13,555 bases of DNA from Nautiliaceae bacterium (GTDB taxonomy: Bacteria > Campylobacterota > Campylobacteria > Campylobacterales > Nautiliaceae): positions 1 through 13,555 of the forward strand of contig JALVUH010000008.1 of the NCBI GenBank assembly GCA_027035735.1, written 5' to 3'. The notes below the pieces were generated by a model. That model did no database searches. It worked only from the letters and a program-made list of their open reading frames with translations, and had not been told where the DNA came from. Position 1 is the first letter of the stretch. Every line of letters begins with the position of its first letter. Positions 1 through 6,621 of the stretch are shown piece after piece. A program made the position numbers and the translations under genes.

Positions 1-1
1 T

Positions 2-124
2 GGATGGGGAGGAGTAGGAACAAATCAACCAAAATATCAAGCTAATAAGAGAACAGCCGAAATCAATTCTTCGTCTAAAAAAATAAATATTAATAAAAAT
101 GTACTTAAAAAAATAAATTGGTAA
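2..124 (+). CDS. C-terminal 40 residues of a protein cut by the window edge (possibly OmpA-like)
   Basis: An open frame enters from the left edge and ends at TAA (122-124), giving a 40-residue tail. It starts with a Gly-rich stretch (GWGGVGTNQPKY) followed by QANKRTAEI. The spacing of Gly, Pro and an N-K-R-x-x-E-I segment recalls the end of an OmpA/MotB peptidoglycan-binding domain, where the family has N-R-R-V-E. The last 19 residues are a basic, Asn/Lys-rich tail. The resemblance is loose and rests on a few residues, so the family is a suggestion only. No hairpin terminator follows. The next gene has its own promoter immediately downstream. Confidence 0.4.
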   Translation, partial: GWGGVGTNQPKYQANKRTAEINSSSKKININKNVLKKINW

Positions 125-126
125 TC

Positions 127-154
127 TTGACTTTTCTCTTTTTTTCTTTATAAT
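127..154 (+). promoter_or_regulatory. sigma-70 promoter of the DUF309 gene
   Basis: TTGACT (127-132) and a perfect TATAAT (149-154) are separated by 16 bases. This is five of six plus six of six consensus bases at near-ideal spacing. Transcription should start near 161, giving a leader of about 13 nt that carries little more than the AAGGAG ribosome site (163-168). It lies just after the previous stop codon, so the DUF309 gene is probably transcribed separately. Confidence 0.75.
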
Positions 155-173
155 AAGAAAAAAAGGAGTTATT

Positions 174-458
174 TTGTCTCTTTTTCAAGAATTCAAAATG
201 TTAATAATTAAAAAAGATTTTTTTGAAGCTCATGAGATATTGGAAGAGTATTGGCATACAATAAGAAAAACAAATAATCCTTATAAAAATGTATATAGAG
301 GTTTTATAAATGCTGCTGTAGCGCTTGAATTAAAAAAACGAGGTAGAAATAATTATAAGAAAGTATGGAAAACTTATGAAAAATATAAACCTTTATATAA
401 ACAAAAAAAAGAGTTTATTGAAATAATGAATTTTTTAGATTCTTTTAAACCTTTTTAA
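174..458 (+). CDS. DUF309 domain protein, 94 aa
   Basis: This is a small, all-helical, cytosolic-looking protein without a signal peptide or membrane segment. It carries the DUF309 signature: F-F-E-A-H-E at residues 16-21, Trp27, and RGFINAAVA at 42-50, matching the family's EAHExLE...W...RGLIQxAVA pattern. Its length fits this compact family. No biochemical role is established for DUF309 as far as I know. The start is TTG at 174, supported by AAGGAG with a 5-base spacer and a strong promoter just upstream. The stop codon shares bases with the stop of the convergent gpt gene (4-bp overlap at 455-458), so the two genes meet tail to tail with no room for a terminator between them. Confidence 0.85.
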   Translation: MSLFQEFKMLIIKKDFFEAHEILEEYWHTIRKTNNPYKNVYRGFINAAVALELKKRGRNNYKKVWKTYEKYKPLYKQKKEFIEIMNFLDSFKPF

Positions 459-877
459 TATTTTTCCCAAAAAAATTTAATCCATTCAGTTGTTTTATGA
501 AAATAAAAATCTGGTTTAAATTTTGATGTGGGTTTATAAAAAATAGATAATGTTTTAAAATTTAAATCAGGATATTTTTCTTTTAGTAATTTTAAAACTT
601 CAATAAAAGTTTCTCCACTATCACTTATATCATCTACAATTAATATATTTTTAAATCCATGAAGATTTGGAATATTAAAAATATCAATTTTTTCTTTTTT
701 TTTAGTTTTGTCATAAGATATTGCATTAATAGCAAAAACTTCTCTAATATCAAAAATTTCAGCCAAGTGATGAGCTAAAGTAAGTCCACCTCTAGCAATA
801 GCTACGATTGCATCAGGTTTATTGATGTTTATTTTTTTTAAATCATTTTGAAAATTTTCATATTTATATTCTCTCAT
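455..877 (-). CDS. gpt: Gpt-like purine phosphoribosyltransferase, 140 aa
   Basis: This is a type I phosphoribosyltransferase, probably purine salvage: it transfers the phosphoribosyl group of PRPP to guanine, xanthine or hypoxanthine. The PRPP-binding loop is clear (ILIVDDISDSGET, residues 78-90), as is an upstream A-R-G-G turn at 28-31. The whole protein resembles, as I recall it, Helicobacter pylori Gpt, including INAISYD near residue 50 and a C-terminal EWIxFFWE. It has no signal peptide. A longer frame opens at 916, but the start is placed at 877 because AAAGGA (883-888) sits 5 bases upstream of that ATG. The 13 extra residues would also cover the promoter. Base specificity cannot be read from the sequence. 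Confidence in the fold is high and in the exact substrate moderate. Confidence 0.82.
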   Translation of the reverse strand: MREYKYENFQNDLKKININKPDAIVAIARGGLTLAHHLAEIFDIREVFAINAISYDKTKKKEKIDIFNIPNLHGFKNILIVDDISDSGETFIEVLKLLKEKYPDLNFKTLSIFYKPTSKFKPDFYFHKTTEWIKFFWEKY

Positions 878-882
878 TTTAA

Positions 883-888
883 TCCTTT
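883..888 (-). promoter_or_regulatory. ribosome binding site that fixes the gpt start
   Basis: On the minus strand this reads AAAGGA, followed by 5 bases and ATG at 877-875. The alternative upstream ATG at 916 has no comparable site and lies on the far side of the -10 palindrome, so the shorter protein is chosen. Confidence 0.75.
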
Positions 889-891
889 TAG

Positions 892-904
892 TTATAATTA
901 TAAT
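892..904. promoter_or_regulatory. shared palindromic -10 region, gpt and the 703-aa gene
   Basis: The perfect 12-bp palindrome TTATAATTATAA (892-903) presents TATAAT on both strands: plus at 893-898 and 899-904, minus at 902-897. It sits in the 47-bp gap between two divergent genes. Using it in either direction gives leaders of about 13-14 nt before gpt (start 877) and before the plus-strand gene (start 925). No good -35 box is visible on either side. That is common in AT-rich Campylobacterota promoters but lowers certainty. Confidence 0.55.
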
Positions 905-924
905 AAGTTTTAACAAGGAAAAGA

Positions 925-3036
925 ATGGGACACTTTATTTTAAAATTTTTAAGAGAATTAAATTCGGCTACTTCTTCAAAATCGTTAGTTTTGGCAATTA
1001 TTTTAGGATTAATTGCTGGATTTTTACCGACAATAAATTTTTTTACATTAATTATATTTTTTATTGTATTGATATTTAGGATACCAATAGGTCTTTTTAT
1101 AGCTTCTTATGCTATTTTTAAAATTTTGGGATTTTTTTTAGATCCATTATTTAACAATGTAGGTTATGCAGTTTTAACGGCTTCTTTTTTAAAACCAATT
1201 TGGACATTTTTTTATAATCTCCCATTTTTTAGATGGAGTGGATTTAATAATACAATTGTAATGGGAAGTTTAGTTTTAGGAGTTATATTAGGAGTTATTT
1301 TATATTTTGTATTAGATAAGTTTATCCAAATATATAGAAGTATTGTTTTTGAAAAATTAAAAAAAATTAAATTATTGTCTTGGCTTATTGGAGAAGAAAA
1401 AAAAGGTTTTATTAGAATTAGTGGGATTATATTTTCTGTGCTTATTATTTTTTTATTTTTATTTTTTGTAATATTTTTATTAGATCCTATTATAAAATAT
1501 TCTTTAGAATTTATGCTATCAAAGGCAACTCATAAAAAAGTTAAAATAGAAAAAGTAGATACTAGTCTTAAAAATTTTTCAATTGATATCAAAAATATGC
1601 AAATAGGAAATTTACTTTTTTCTAAAATATATACTCAAATAGATAAAAATAAACTTATTTGGAAAAAATATAAAATAGATAATTTAATTGTTTATGCTCA
1701 AACTAATAAAAGTGTTTATGACTTAATCAATAAAGAAAATAAAGTCTCTACTCATAATAAATTTAATTTAAAAATATCTCTTCCAAAACCTGAAAATATT
1801 TTGGCAAAAGAAGAATTAAAATCTATTCAAGCTTTAAGAAAATTAGAAAGTGATTATAAAAAGGTACAAAAAGATTTAAGTAAATTAAATATTGATAAAT
1901 ACAAGAAAGATTTAAATAAATTAAAAATAAAAATAAAATCTTTACAAAGTATAAAAATTAAAACTCCTCAAGATTTTCAAAAACTCTTAGTTCAAGTTAA
2001 AGAAATAAAAAAAGAGAGTAAATTATTGTTAAATAGTATCAAACAAGATAAACAATTATTAATACAAGATAAAAGATTGATTCAAAATGATATTAAAAAT
2101 TTAGAGATAGCACTTAATGAAGATAAAGAAAATATAAAATCAAAATATGAAATGATTAAAAACAAAGAATATTTGAATTTTGCAGAATCAATTTTAAAAC
2201 CTAAAATATCTAAATATGTAAAAGTGGTATCTGAAATATATAGAAAAATTGAGCCGTATTTGCATTCTAAACCTAAAAAAGAATATATTAGAGCAAAGGG
2301 AATTTATATTAAATTTGAAGATAAAGTTAAATATCCTGATTTTGTATTAGTAAAATCAAATGTAAATTTGAAAACTTCAATAGCTAAATGGAAAATAAAT
2401 TTATTAAATATTTCTAACAATCAAGTATTGCTTAATAAAAGAGGAACTATTTTATTAAAAGGTAAAAGTAAATTTTTTGATGTAGGAGGAAATGTAAATT
2501 ATTTTAAAAATATTAAGTTTAATTTGTATGCAAATAAAGTTAAGATTAAAAAATTAAATCTAAATTTATTTACAGTTTCATCTTTTGCTAATATAAAAAT
2601 TTTAGGTTTATTACAAAATAATATCATTAATTCAAAAATAGTATGTTATTTTTATCAACCTAAATTTGTATCTAAGAAAAAATTTTTAAATAATTTAAAT
2701 ATTAATCATTTCAAGTTAGTTATTTTATTAAAAGGGGATATTACTAATCCTAATATTAAAATTACATCAGATTTGGATAAATATTTATCTAAAATTATGG
2801 AAAATAAAATAAATGCGCTTATTAATAAAAATGTAAATAAAGCTCAAGCTTTATTGCAACAAAAAATTAATACTAAATTAAAATTATTAAATATAAATAA
2901 ATTAGATTTATCAATTAAAAAATTAAATTCATTAGAAAATATAAATAAGACATTGAATAATCAATTAAAAAATATTATAAAATCAAAAAAAGGTAATATT
3001 TTAAACAATAAATTAAAAGGATTGTTTTCTTTTTGA
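925..3036 (+). CDS. TIGR03546-TIGR03545-like fusion; inner-membrane protein with long periplasmic AsmA-like part, 703 aa
   Basis: Residues 1-145 form a hydrophobic, multi-pass module (segments near 19-50, 55-72, 110-132) that resembles TIGR03546/DUF2062-type membrane proteins. A further strong transmembrane helix lies near 166-190. The rest is a large, Lys/Asn-rich, presumably periplasmic part. It opens with an AsmA-like turn (LSKATHKKVKIEKVDTSLKN), continues as a long charged coiled coil at about 292-416, and ends in a beta-rich region resembling TIGR03545. These two families are normally found as adjacent genes in bacteria with outer membranes; here they appear to be one reading frame. No enzyme motif is seen. 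AsmA-like proteins are linked to envelope lipid transport, so an envelope role is an inference only. The ATG at 925 is preceded by AAGGA with 5-base spacing. Confidence 0.65.
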   Translation: MGHFILKFLRELNSATSSKSLVLAIILGLIAGFLPTINFFTLIIFFIVLIFRIPIGLFIASYAIFKILGFFLDPLFNNVGYAVLTASFLKPIWTFFYNLPFFRWSGFNNTIVMGSLVLGVILGVILYFVLDKFIQIYRSIVFEKLKKIKLLSWLIGEEKKGFIRISGIIFSVLIIFLFLFFVIFLLDPIIKYSLEFMLSKATHKKVKIEKVDTSLKNFSIDIKNMQIGNLLFSKIYTQIDKNKLIWKKYKIDNLIVYAQTNKSVYDLINKENKVSTHNKFNLKISLPKPENILAKEELKSIQALRKLESDYKKVQKDLSKLNIDKYKKDLNKLKIKIKSLQSIKIKTPQDFQKLLVQVKEIKKESKLLLNSIKQDKQLLIQDKRLIQNDIKNLEIALNEDKENIKSKYEMIKNKEYLNFAESILKPKISKYVKVVSEIYRKIEPYLHSKPKKEYIRAKGIYIKFEDKVKYPDFVLVKSNVNLKTSIAKWKINLLNISNNQVLLNKRGTILLKGKSKFFDVGGNVNYFKNIKFNLYANKVKIKKLNLNLFTVSSFANIKILGLLQNNIINSKIVCYFYQPKFVSKKKFLNNLNINHFKLVILLKGDITNPNIKITSDLDKYLSKIMENKINALINKNVNKAQALLQQKINTKLKLLNINKLDLSIKKLNSLENINKTLNNQLKNIIKSKKGNILNNKLKGLFSF

Positions 3037-3039
3037 AGA

Positions 3040-3115
3040 TGGTGCCCAGGGACGGAATCGAACCGCCGACACAGGGATTTTCAGTCCCTTGCTCTACCGA
3101 CTGAGCTACCTGGGC
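3040..3115 (-). tRNA. tRNA-Phe (anticodon GAA)
   Basis: Reading the minus strand gives a full 76-nt cloverleaf. The acceptor GCCCAGG pairs with CCTGGGC, followed by discriminator A and an encoded CCA (ending at 3040). The D-arm contains AGCTCAGTCGGTAGAGC. The anticodon stem AGGGA/TCCCT closes the loop CTGAAAA with anticodon GAA at 3082-3080. The T-arm contains GGTTCGAATCC. GAA decodes Phe. The gene ends only 3 bases from the stop of the convergent 703-aa gene. A TATAAT lies about 10 bases upstream of the mature 5' end on the same strand (3131-3126). Confidence 0.97.
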
Positions 3116-3125
3116 GTGGAGTGAA

Positions 3126-3133
3126 ATTATAAT
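3126..3133. promoter_or_regulatory. shared palindromic -10 (ATTATAAT), tRNA-Phe and LPP20 gene
   Basis: ATTATAAT is its own reverse complement and gives TATAAT on the plus strand (3128-3133, upstream of the LPP20 gene) and on the minus strand (3131-3126, upstream of tRNA-Phe). Distances are reasonable: the plus transcript would have a leader of about 27 nt and the tRNA precursor would start almost at its mature end. No consensus -35 is seen. On the plus strand the -35 position would fall inside the tRNA gene. Confidence 0.5.
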
Positions 3134-3156
3134 AAATTAAACTTAAACTTAGCTTA

Positions 3157-3161
3157 AAGGA
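3157..3161 (+). promoter_or_regulatory. ribosome binding site that fixes the LPP20 start
   Basis: AAGGA (3157-3161) overlaps the upstream in-frame ATG at 3161 and sits 5 bases before the second ATG at 3167. Initiation therefore belongs to 3167, which removes two residues from the longest frame. Confidence 0.75.
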
Positions 3162-3166
3162 TGAAA

Positions 3167-3694
3167 ATGAAAAAAATTTTAGGATTAATAGGTGCTGGAA
3201 TTATATTTTTTAGTGGATGTGCGTCAAAAAATGAAGTAAATCATCAAGTATGTCAAATAGATGGGACTAATGCCCCAAGTTGGATTTGTAATGGTGGAGA
3301 GATAAAAGGAATGATTACCGGTGTTGGAAGTGCTAAACCTACGCCTCTTGGATTTAGTTTTCAAAGAACAGAAGCTATTGCTGCTGCTAGAGATAATATA
3401 GCTAGAGAAATAAGTATTAGAGTTAAAAATGTATTTAAAAGATTTGAAGAGAGCAATGGAGTAGGGAAAAATACTTTAAATGAAAGAGTTATTCAAAATG
3501 TATCAAAACAATTATCTAATGAAATACTTAGAAATTCTAAACTTTTAAAGCTTTGGAAAAGTCCTAATGGAACGATTTATGTATTAGTTGGAATGCCAAA
3601 AGAAGAGATAGTAAACAATCTTAAAACAGAAATTAAAGCTAATAAAGAGTGGAAAAATCTTGATAAAGAGATAGATAAAGAATTTAATTATTAA
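3167..3694 (+). CDS. LPP20-family outer-membrane lipoprotein, 175 aa
   Basis: The N-terminus is a lipoprotein signal: two Lys, a hydrophobic core, then F-S-G-C with the lipidated Cys at 18. The mature part follows the pattern of Helicobacter pylori LPP20 as I recall it. It has A-P-S-W near 36-39, a Gly-rich TGVGSA turn at 51-56, an Ala-rich helix (AIAAARDNIAREI, 70-82), and a C-terminal strand TIYVLVGMPKEEI ahead of a charged tail. The length matches that family (about 175 aa). LPP20 proteins are envelope lipoproteins; a flagellar disk relative, FlgP, belongs to the same superfamily, but nothing here ties this copy to flagella. It converges on a second LPP20-like gene and overlaps its end by 11 bp. 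Confidence 0.85.
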   Translation: MKKILGLIGAGIIFFSGCASKNEVNHQVCQIDGTNAPSWICNGGEIKGMITGVGSAKPTPLGFSFQRTEAIAAARDNIAREISIRVKNVFKRFEESNGVGKNTLNERVIQNVSKQLSNEILRNSKLLKLWKSPNGTIYVLVGMPKEEIVNNLKTEIKANKEWKNLDKEIDKEFNY

Positions 3695-4556
3695 AAATGT
3701 TTTTTAACTTTTTTTTACATTTGTTAATAGCAAGTTCAAAAGCGGTATTATAATCTTGAATAGAAGAGCTTGCACAAGTTAAATAATAGTTTTTAGAACC
3801 ATTATCTGTTTTAATAATTAAAAATATTTTAATTGAGGTAATTTTATAAATATTTATATTTTTATGATTAATTTTTGTTTTAACAAAAATTTTAATTTTT
3901 CCTTTTGAAGATTTTTTTATAGAAATGATAGAGGTTATAATATTTTTTATTAAGTTATTATTAGAATTTATTTGATATGAGAGTTTATTATAATTTGAAA
4001 TAACTTTTTGTTTTAAAGATATAAGTGTTTTTAATTTTTCTTTACATAAAGGATATATTGCATTAATATTTTTTACTTTATCTATTTTTTTATTTATTAG
4101 ATTTATTATATCTTTATAGTGAAGAAATAGATTTAAAGTATCTAAGTTTAGAGATGGGATACTTAAGCTTTGGCACATATATTTTGCATTTTTGTATCTA
4201 TCTATTTTTAATAAAACATAATATTTATCTTTTTTTTCTAATTTTAATATTTTATAATTAGTAAAAGTTATAGGGTTTGTAGAGGTTTGTATATCTAAAA
4301 TAGATGTATTTGAATATGTAGATGTCGTGTTGTCTGAGTATTGGTATTTTAAAGATTTATACATACTTTTTACTACAATTGCAATTTTTGCACTAGCATT
4401 TGCAAGAGCGGAATTAATTGCTTCTTCTTTAGTTTTACCACTTCCTGAGGCATATATATAATACTTATTATCAGTATATATTTTATTATACCATTTAGGA
4501 GGATTAGTAGTACATCCAATAAAAAATATTATTAAAATAATTAAAATTTGTCTCAT
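3684..4556 (-). CDS. LPP20-like lipoprotein, 290 aa
   Basis: A short signal sequence ends in F-I-G-C with the lipid-anchor Cys at 15. Residues 19-125 look like an LPP20-type domain: PPKWY at 19-23, a YASGSG turn at 35-40, then a helix EEAINSALANASAKIAI and, after a variable Ser/Thr-rich stretch, the strand YYVLLKIDR at 112-120. The C-terminal 165 residues are Lys/Asn/Ile-rich and I do not recognise them; they end in a strand-helix unit containing a second Ala-rich helix. It is the last gene of the minus-strand operon. Its ATG overlaps the previous stop as ATGA, suggesting translational coupling to the upstream lipoprotein gene. Its 3' end overlaps the plus-strand LPP20 gene by 11 bp. The lipoprotein call is firm and the domain call moderate. 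Confidence 0.68.
   Translation of the reverse strand: MRQILIILIIFFIGCTTNPPKWYNKIYTDNKYYIYASGSGKTKEEAINSALANASAKIAIVVKSMYKSLKYQYSDNTTSTYSNTSILDIQTSTNPITFTNYKILKLEKKDKYYVLLKIDRYKNAKYMCQSLSIPSLNLDTLNLFLHYKDIINLINKKIDKVKNINAIYPLCKEKLKTLISLKQKVISNYNKLSYQINSNNNLIKNIITSIISIKKSSKGKIKIFVKTKINHKNINIYKITSIKIFLIIKTDNGSKNYYLTCASSSIQDYNTAFELAINKCKKKLKNIFNN
3691..3716 (+). terminator. AU-rich candidate terminator of the LPP20 gene
   Basis: TTAAAAA (3691-3697) and TTTTTAA (3701-3707) form a 7-bp stem with a 3-base loop, followed by C and eight T (3709-3716). The T tract is good, but the stem has no G-C pair, so intrinsic termination is uncertain. It lies within the 3' end of the convergent lipoprotein gene and begins at the LPP20 stop codon. 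Confidence 0.4.
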
Positions 4557-5476
4557 TTAAATAACTCCCAAAAGCTAAATTTATAATTCATTTTTACATA
4601 ATCTCCAATTTTTGGGATTTGTGTATATTTTTTAACAATAATCCAGCTATCATTTTGATGAATTACATTACTTATTATTCCTTCACCTATTTTAACTTCT
4701 TCTATAATTTTTTTATTGCTAAATGGCAATTTTATTAACTTTTTTTCATAAATATTTACTTTTGCATACTCTTTTGCTCCATTTTTATACCCTAAAGTAG
4801 TATGTAATATGATTTCATCATCTTTTTTCCTTATTTCAAAAATAAATCCTTTTGGAGTAAATATTTTATAAAGAGAATATTTTATATTATCTATAGCGGA
4901 ATAAATGCTTTGTAATAAAACATAATTTTTAATATTTTGATAATTAGGAGTTGTTGTACTGAAACATCCACTTGCATAGATAGATTTTATTAATTTATAA
5001 GGAACTACATTGTAAATATTTATATACCCACTACTACAAGCTTTATATTCATAATATCCTGGGATTTTGTGAAGTCTTCCTTTGTGATCTTTATAATATG
5101 AAGGAGGTATATATTTTACATTATATGTTTTTGGAGTGATATTTTCTATTATTATATAGTCGGCTTGATTTAAATTACTATTAGTTGCTTTTGCATCTTC
5201 TGCTAATTTTATTTCATCTTTTATTGTGGAATTTCTATTTAAAATGTTTGTATATTTAGAATTTATTAAAAGATTTTCAAGGTATTGCTTTGCTTGTTTT
5301 TCAAAATAGTTTTTTTCTTTAGTAAAAATGATTACATTTGGTTTGTATCTAATTTCTCTGGGAGATGGTTGTATGATTGATTTTTGTGCAATTATTGGAT
5401 GAAATTCATTTGGATTTATTTTGGGAGCACATCCTATAATAAATAAAAATATTACTATTCCAATGAATTTATACAT
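4553..5476 (-). CDS. CsgG/FlgT-like envelope lipoprotein, 307 aa
   Basis: The signal sequence runs to F-I-I-G-C with the Cys at 16. The mature N-terminal half (about 45-205) alternates strands and helices like CsgG/TolB-N-type domains: NVIIFT, a helix, then an S-K-Y-T-N-I-L-N-R segment, and ADYIIIENITP at 105-115. The C-terminal 100 residues resemble the FlgT C-terminal module: a repeated strand-turn pattern with L-G-Y-K-N-G-A near 228-234, IGEGIISNV near 263-271, and K-I-G-D-Y-V near 289-294. These assignments are made by eye. The gene begins 22 bp inside the murD 3' end; the nearest GAGGAG lies a rather long 12 bases before its ATG. It is joined to the next gene by an ATGA overlap. An outer-membrane location is inferred from the lipobox. 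Confidence 0.6.
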   Translation of the reverse strand: MYKFIGIVIFLFIIGCAPKINPNEFHPIIAQKSIIQPSPREIRYKPNVIIFTKEKNYFEKQAKQYLENLLINSKYTNILNRNSTIKDEIKLAEDAKATNSNLNQADYIIIENITPKTYNVKYIPPSYYKDHKGRLHKIPGYYEYKACSSGYINIYNVVPYKLIKSIYASGCFSTTTPNYQNIKNYVLLQSIYSAIDNIKYSLYKIFTPKGFIFEIRKKDDEIILHTTLGYKNGAKEYAKVNIYEKKLIKLPFSNKKIIEEVKIGEGIISNVIHQNDSWIIVKKYTQIPKIGDYVKMNYKFSFWELFK

Positions 5477-6621
5477 TTTTTGAACTTTTCTCCTCTATCT
5501 TTATAACTTTTAAATTGATCAAAACTAGCACATGCTGGGCTAAGAATTGCAATTTCATTATTTTTTAGATTTTTATTAATTTCTCTTATTGTATTTTCTA
5601 GTGTAATAGTCTCTTTATAAGTAATATTATATTTATTTGCTAAATCTAAAAAAATTTTTCTATTTTCTCCGATTATATAAAGTATTATTTCTAAATTTTT
5701 CATGAATTGAAATAATTTTTCAAAGTTTTGTCCTTTATCTACTCCTCCAATAATTAAATGAATTTTTTTGTCTTTATATCTTTTTAAAGCATTAAAGGTT
5801 GCATCAACATTAGTAGCTTTAGAATCGTCTATCCAAATTCTTCCTTTTTTATCTTTGATTGTTTCAAGTTTATGTGAATCAATTTGGAAATTTTTTAAAG
5901 ATTTTTCATTGAATGTTAAAATTTTACAAACTCCTTTAGCCAAAACTTCATCTAACAAAAATGGAGTTTCAAACTCTTTTTTAGAGATATTAAAAAATTT
6001 AATCAAATCATCTTCATTTTCATAAAGAATTTTAAAAGCATCAGTTTTTCTATCAAACTCTTTTGGCATTATTACAATATCTCTTTTGCTCATTCTTTTA
6101 AGAGGAGATAATTTTGCATCTATATATTTTTCAAAACTTCCATGCCAAGAAATATGATCCTCTTTTATAGGCAAAATTACAAAAATATTTGGTTTTGCAT
6201 ATTTTGTATAAAATAACTGAAATGAGCTAACTTCTACAACCCATTTTTTATTAGGATTTAATTTGCCAAGAGGTATTCCAATATTCCCTCCAATTTCACT
6301 TTCAATTAAATGATGAATCATTTGAGTAGTAGTTGTTTTGCCATTTGTCCCTGTTATCCATATTTGAAAAATTTGAGGATTATAGTAATAATCAAGCTCA
6401 CTTATTAAATTTTTTGCTTTTTTTATTAAAGGATGAGATGGAGGAATGCCAGGAGATGTTATTTCAAGTTTTGATTTTTTTGGGTTAAAAAAAGAAGAAG
6501 GTAATAATTTGTTGCCGAATTGGTCAAATGAAACTTCTTTAAAAGTATCATCAAAAATATGCCATCCTCCTTCTTTTGCTATCTCTTTTGTAGTAATACC
6601 ATATCCAAAAAGAGATTTCAT
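5455..6621 (-). CDS. murD: UDP-N-acetylmuramoyl-L-alanine--D-glutamate ligase, 388 aa
   Basis: This cytosolic Mur ligase adds D-Glu to UDP-MurNAc-L-Ala, using ATP, in peptidoglycan precursor synthesis. The sequence shows the SPG turn of the UDP-binding domain (56-58), the ATP loop GTNGKTT (91-97), EVSSFQL (130-136), the D-H-I-S-W-H region (155-160) and Y-I-D-A-K at 166-170, whose Lys should be the carbamylated one. It also has the DDSKATN motif (265-271), GGVDKG (292-297) and the C-terminal SPACASFDQF (361-370). At 388 residues it is shorter than E. coli MurD (about 438), mostly by tighter loops; all catalytic blocks are present. Its ATG overlaps the sppA stop as ATGA. The downstream lipoprotein gene starts inside its 3' end, so expression is very likely coupled. 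Confidence 0.97.
   Translation of the reverse strand: MKSLFGYGITTKEIAKEGGWHIFDDTFKEVSFDQFGNKLLPSSFFNPKKSKLEITSPGIPPSHPLIKKAKNLISELDYYYNPQIFQIWITGTNGKTTTTQMIHHLIESEIGGNIGIPLGKLNPNKKWVVEVSSFQLFYTKYAKPNIFVILPIKEDHISWHGSFEKYIDAKLSPLKRMSKRDIVIMPKEFDRKTDAFKILYENEDDLIKFFNISKKEFETPFLLDEVLAKGVCKILTFNEKSLKNFQIDSHKLETIKDKKGRIWIDDSKATNVDATFNALKRYKDKKIHLIIGGVDKGQNFEKLFQFMKNLEIILYIIGENRKIFLDLANKYNITYKETITLENTIREINKNLKNNEIAILSPACASFDQFKSYKDRGEKFKKCINSLE

Noticed and set aside
464..478. ATTTTTCCCAAAAAAAT-like hairpin at the DUF309/gpt junction as a terminator
   Set aside because: It lies within the gpt coding end, has only A-T pairs with a tiny loop, and no T tract follows on either strand.
878..916. 13-residue N-terminal extension of gpt from an ATG at 916
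   Set aside because: It would run across the -10 palindrome, lacks a ribosome site, and family members begin at the later Met, which has AAAGGA five bases upstream.
1740..3030. Long A/T-rich, Lys/Asn-rich stretch that looks like repeats
   Set aside because: No exact repeat unit or regular period is seen. It is one open frame coding for a coiled coil and a beta-rich domain.
3040..3160. tRNA-Phe as an integration site for a mobile element
   Set aside because: No integrase, duplicated tRNA end or other mobile gene is near; the neighbours are ordinary envelope genes.
5768..6025. Plus-strand 85-codon frame opposite murD
   Set aside because: It is antisense to conserved murD motifs (DDSKATN region), with no promoter or ribosome site.
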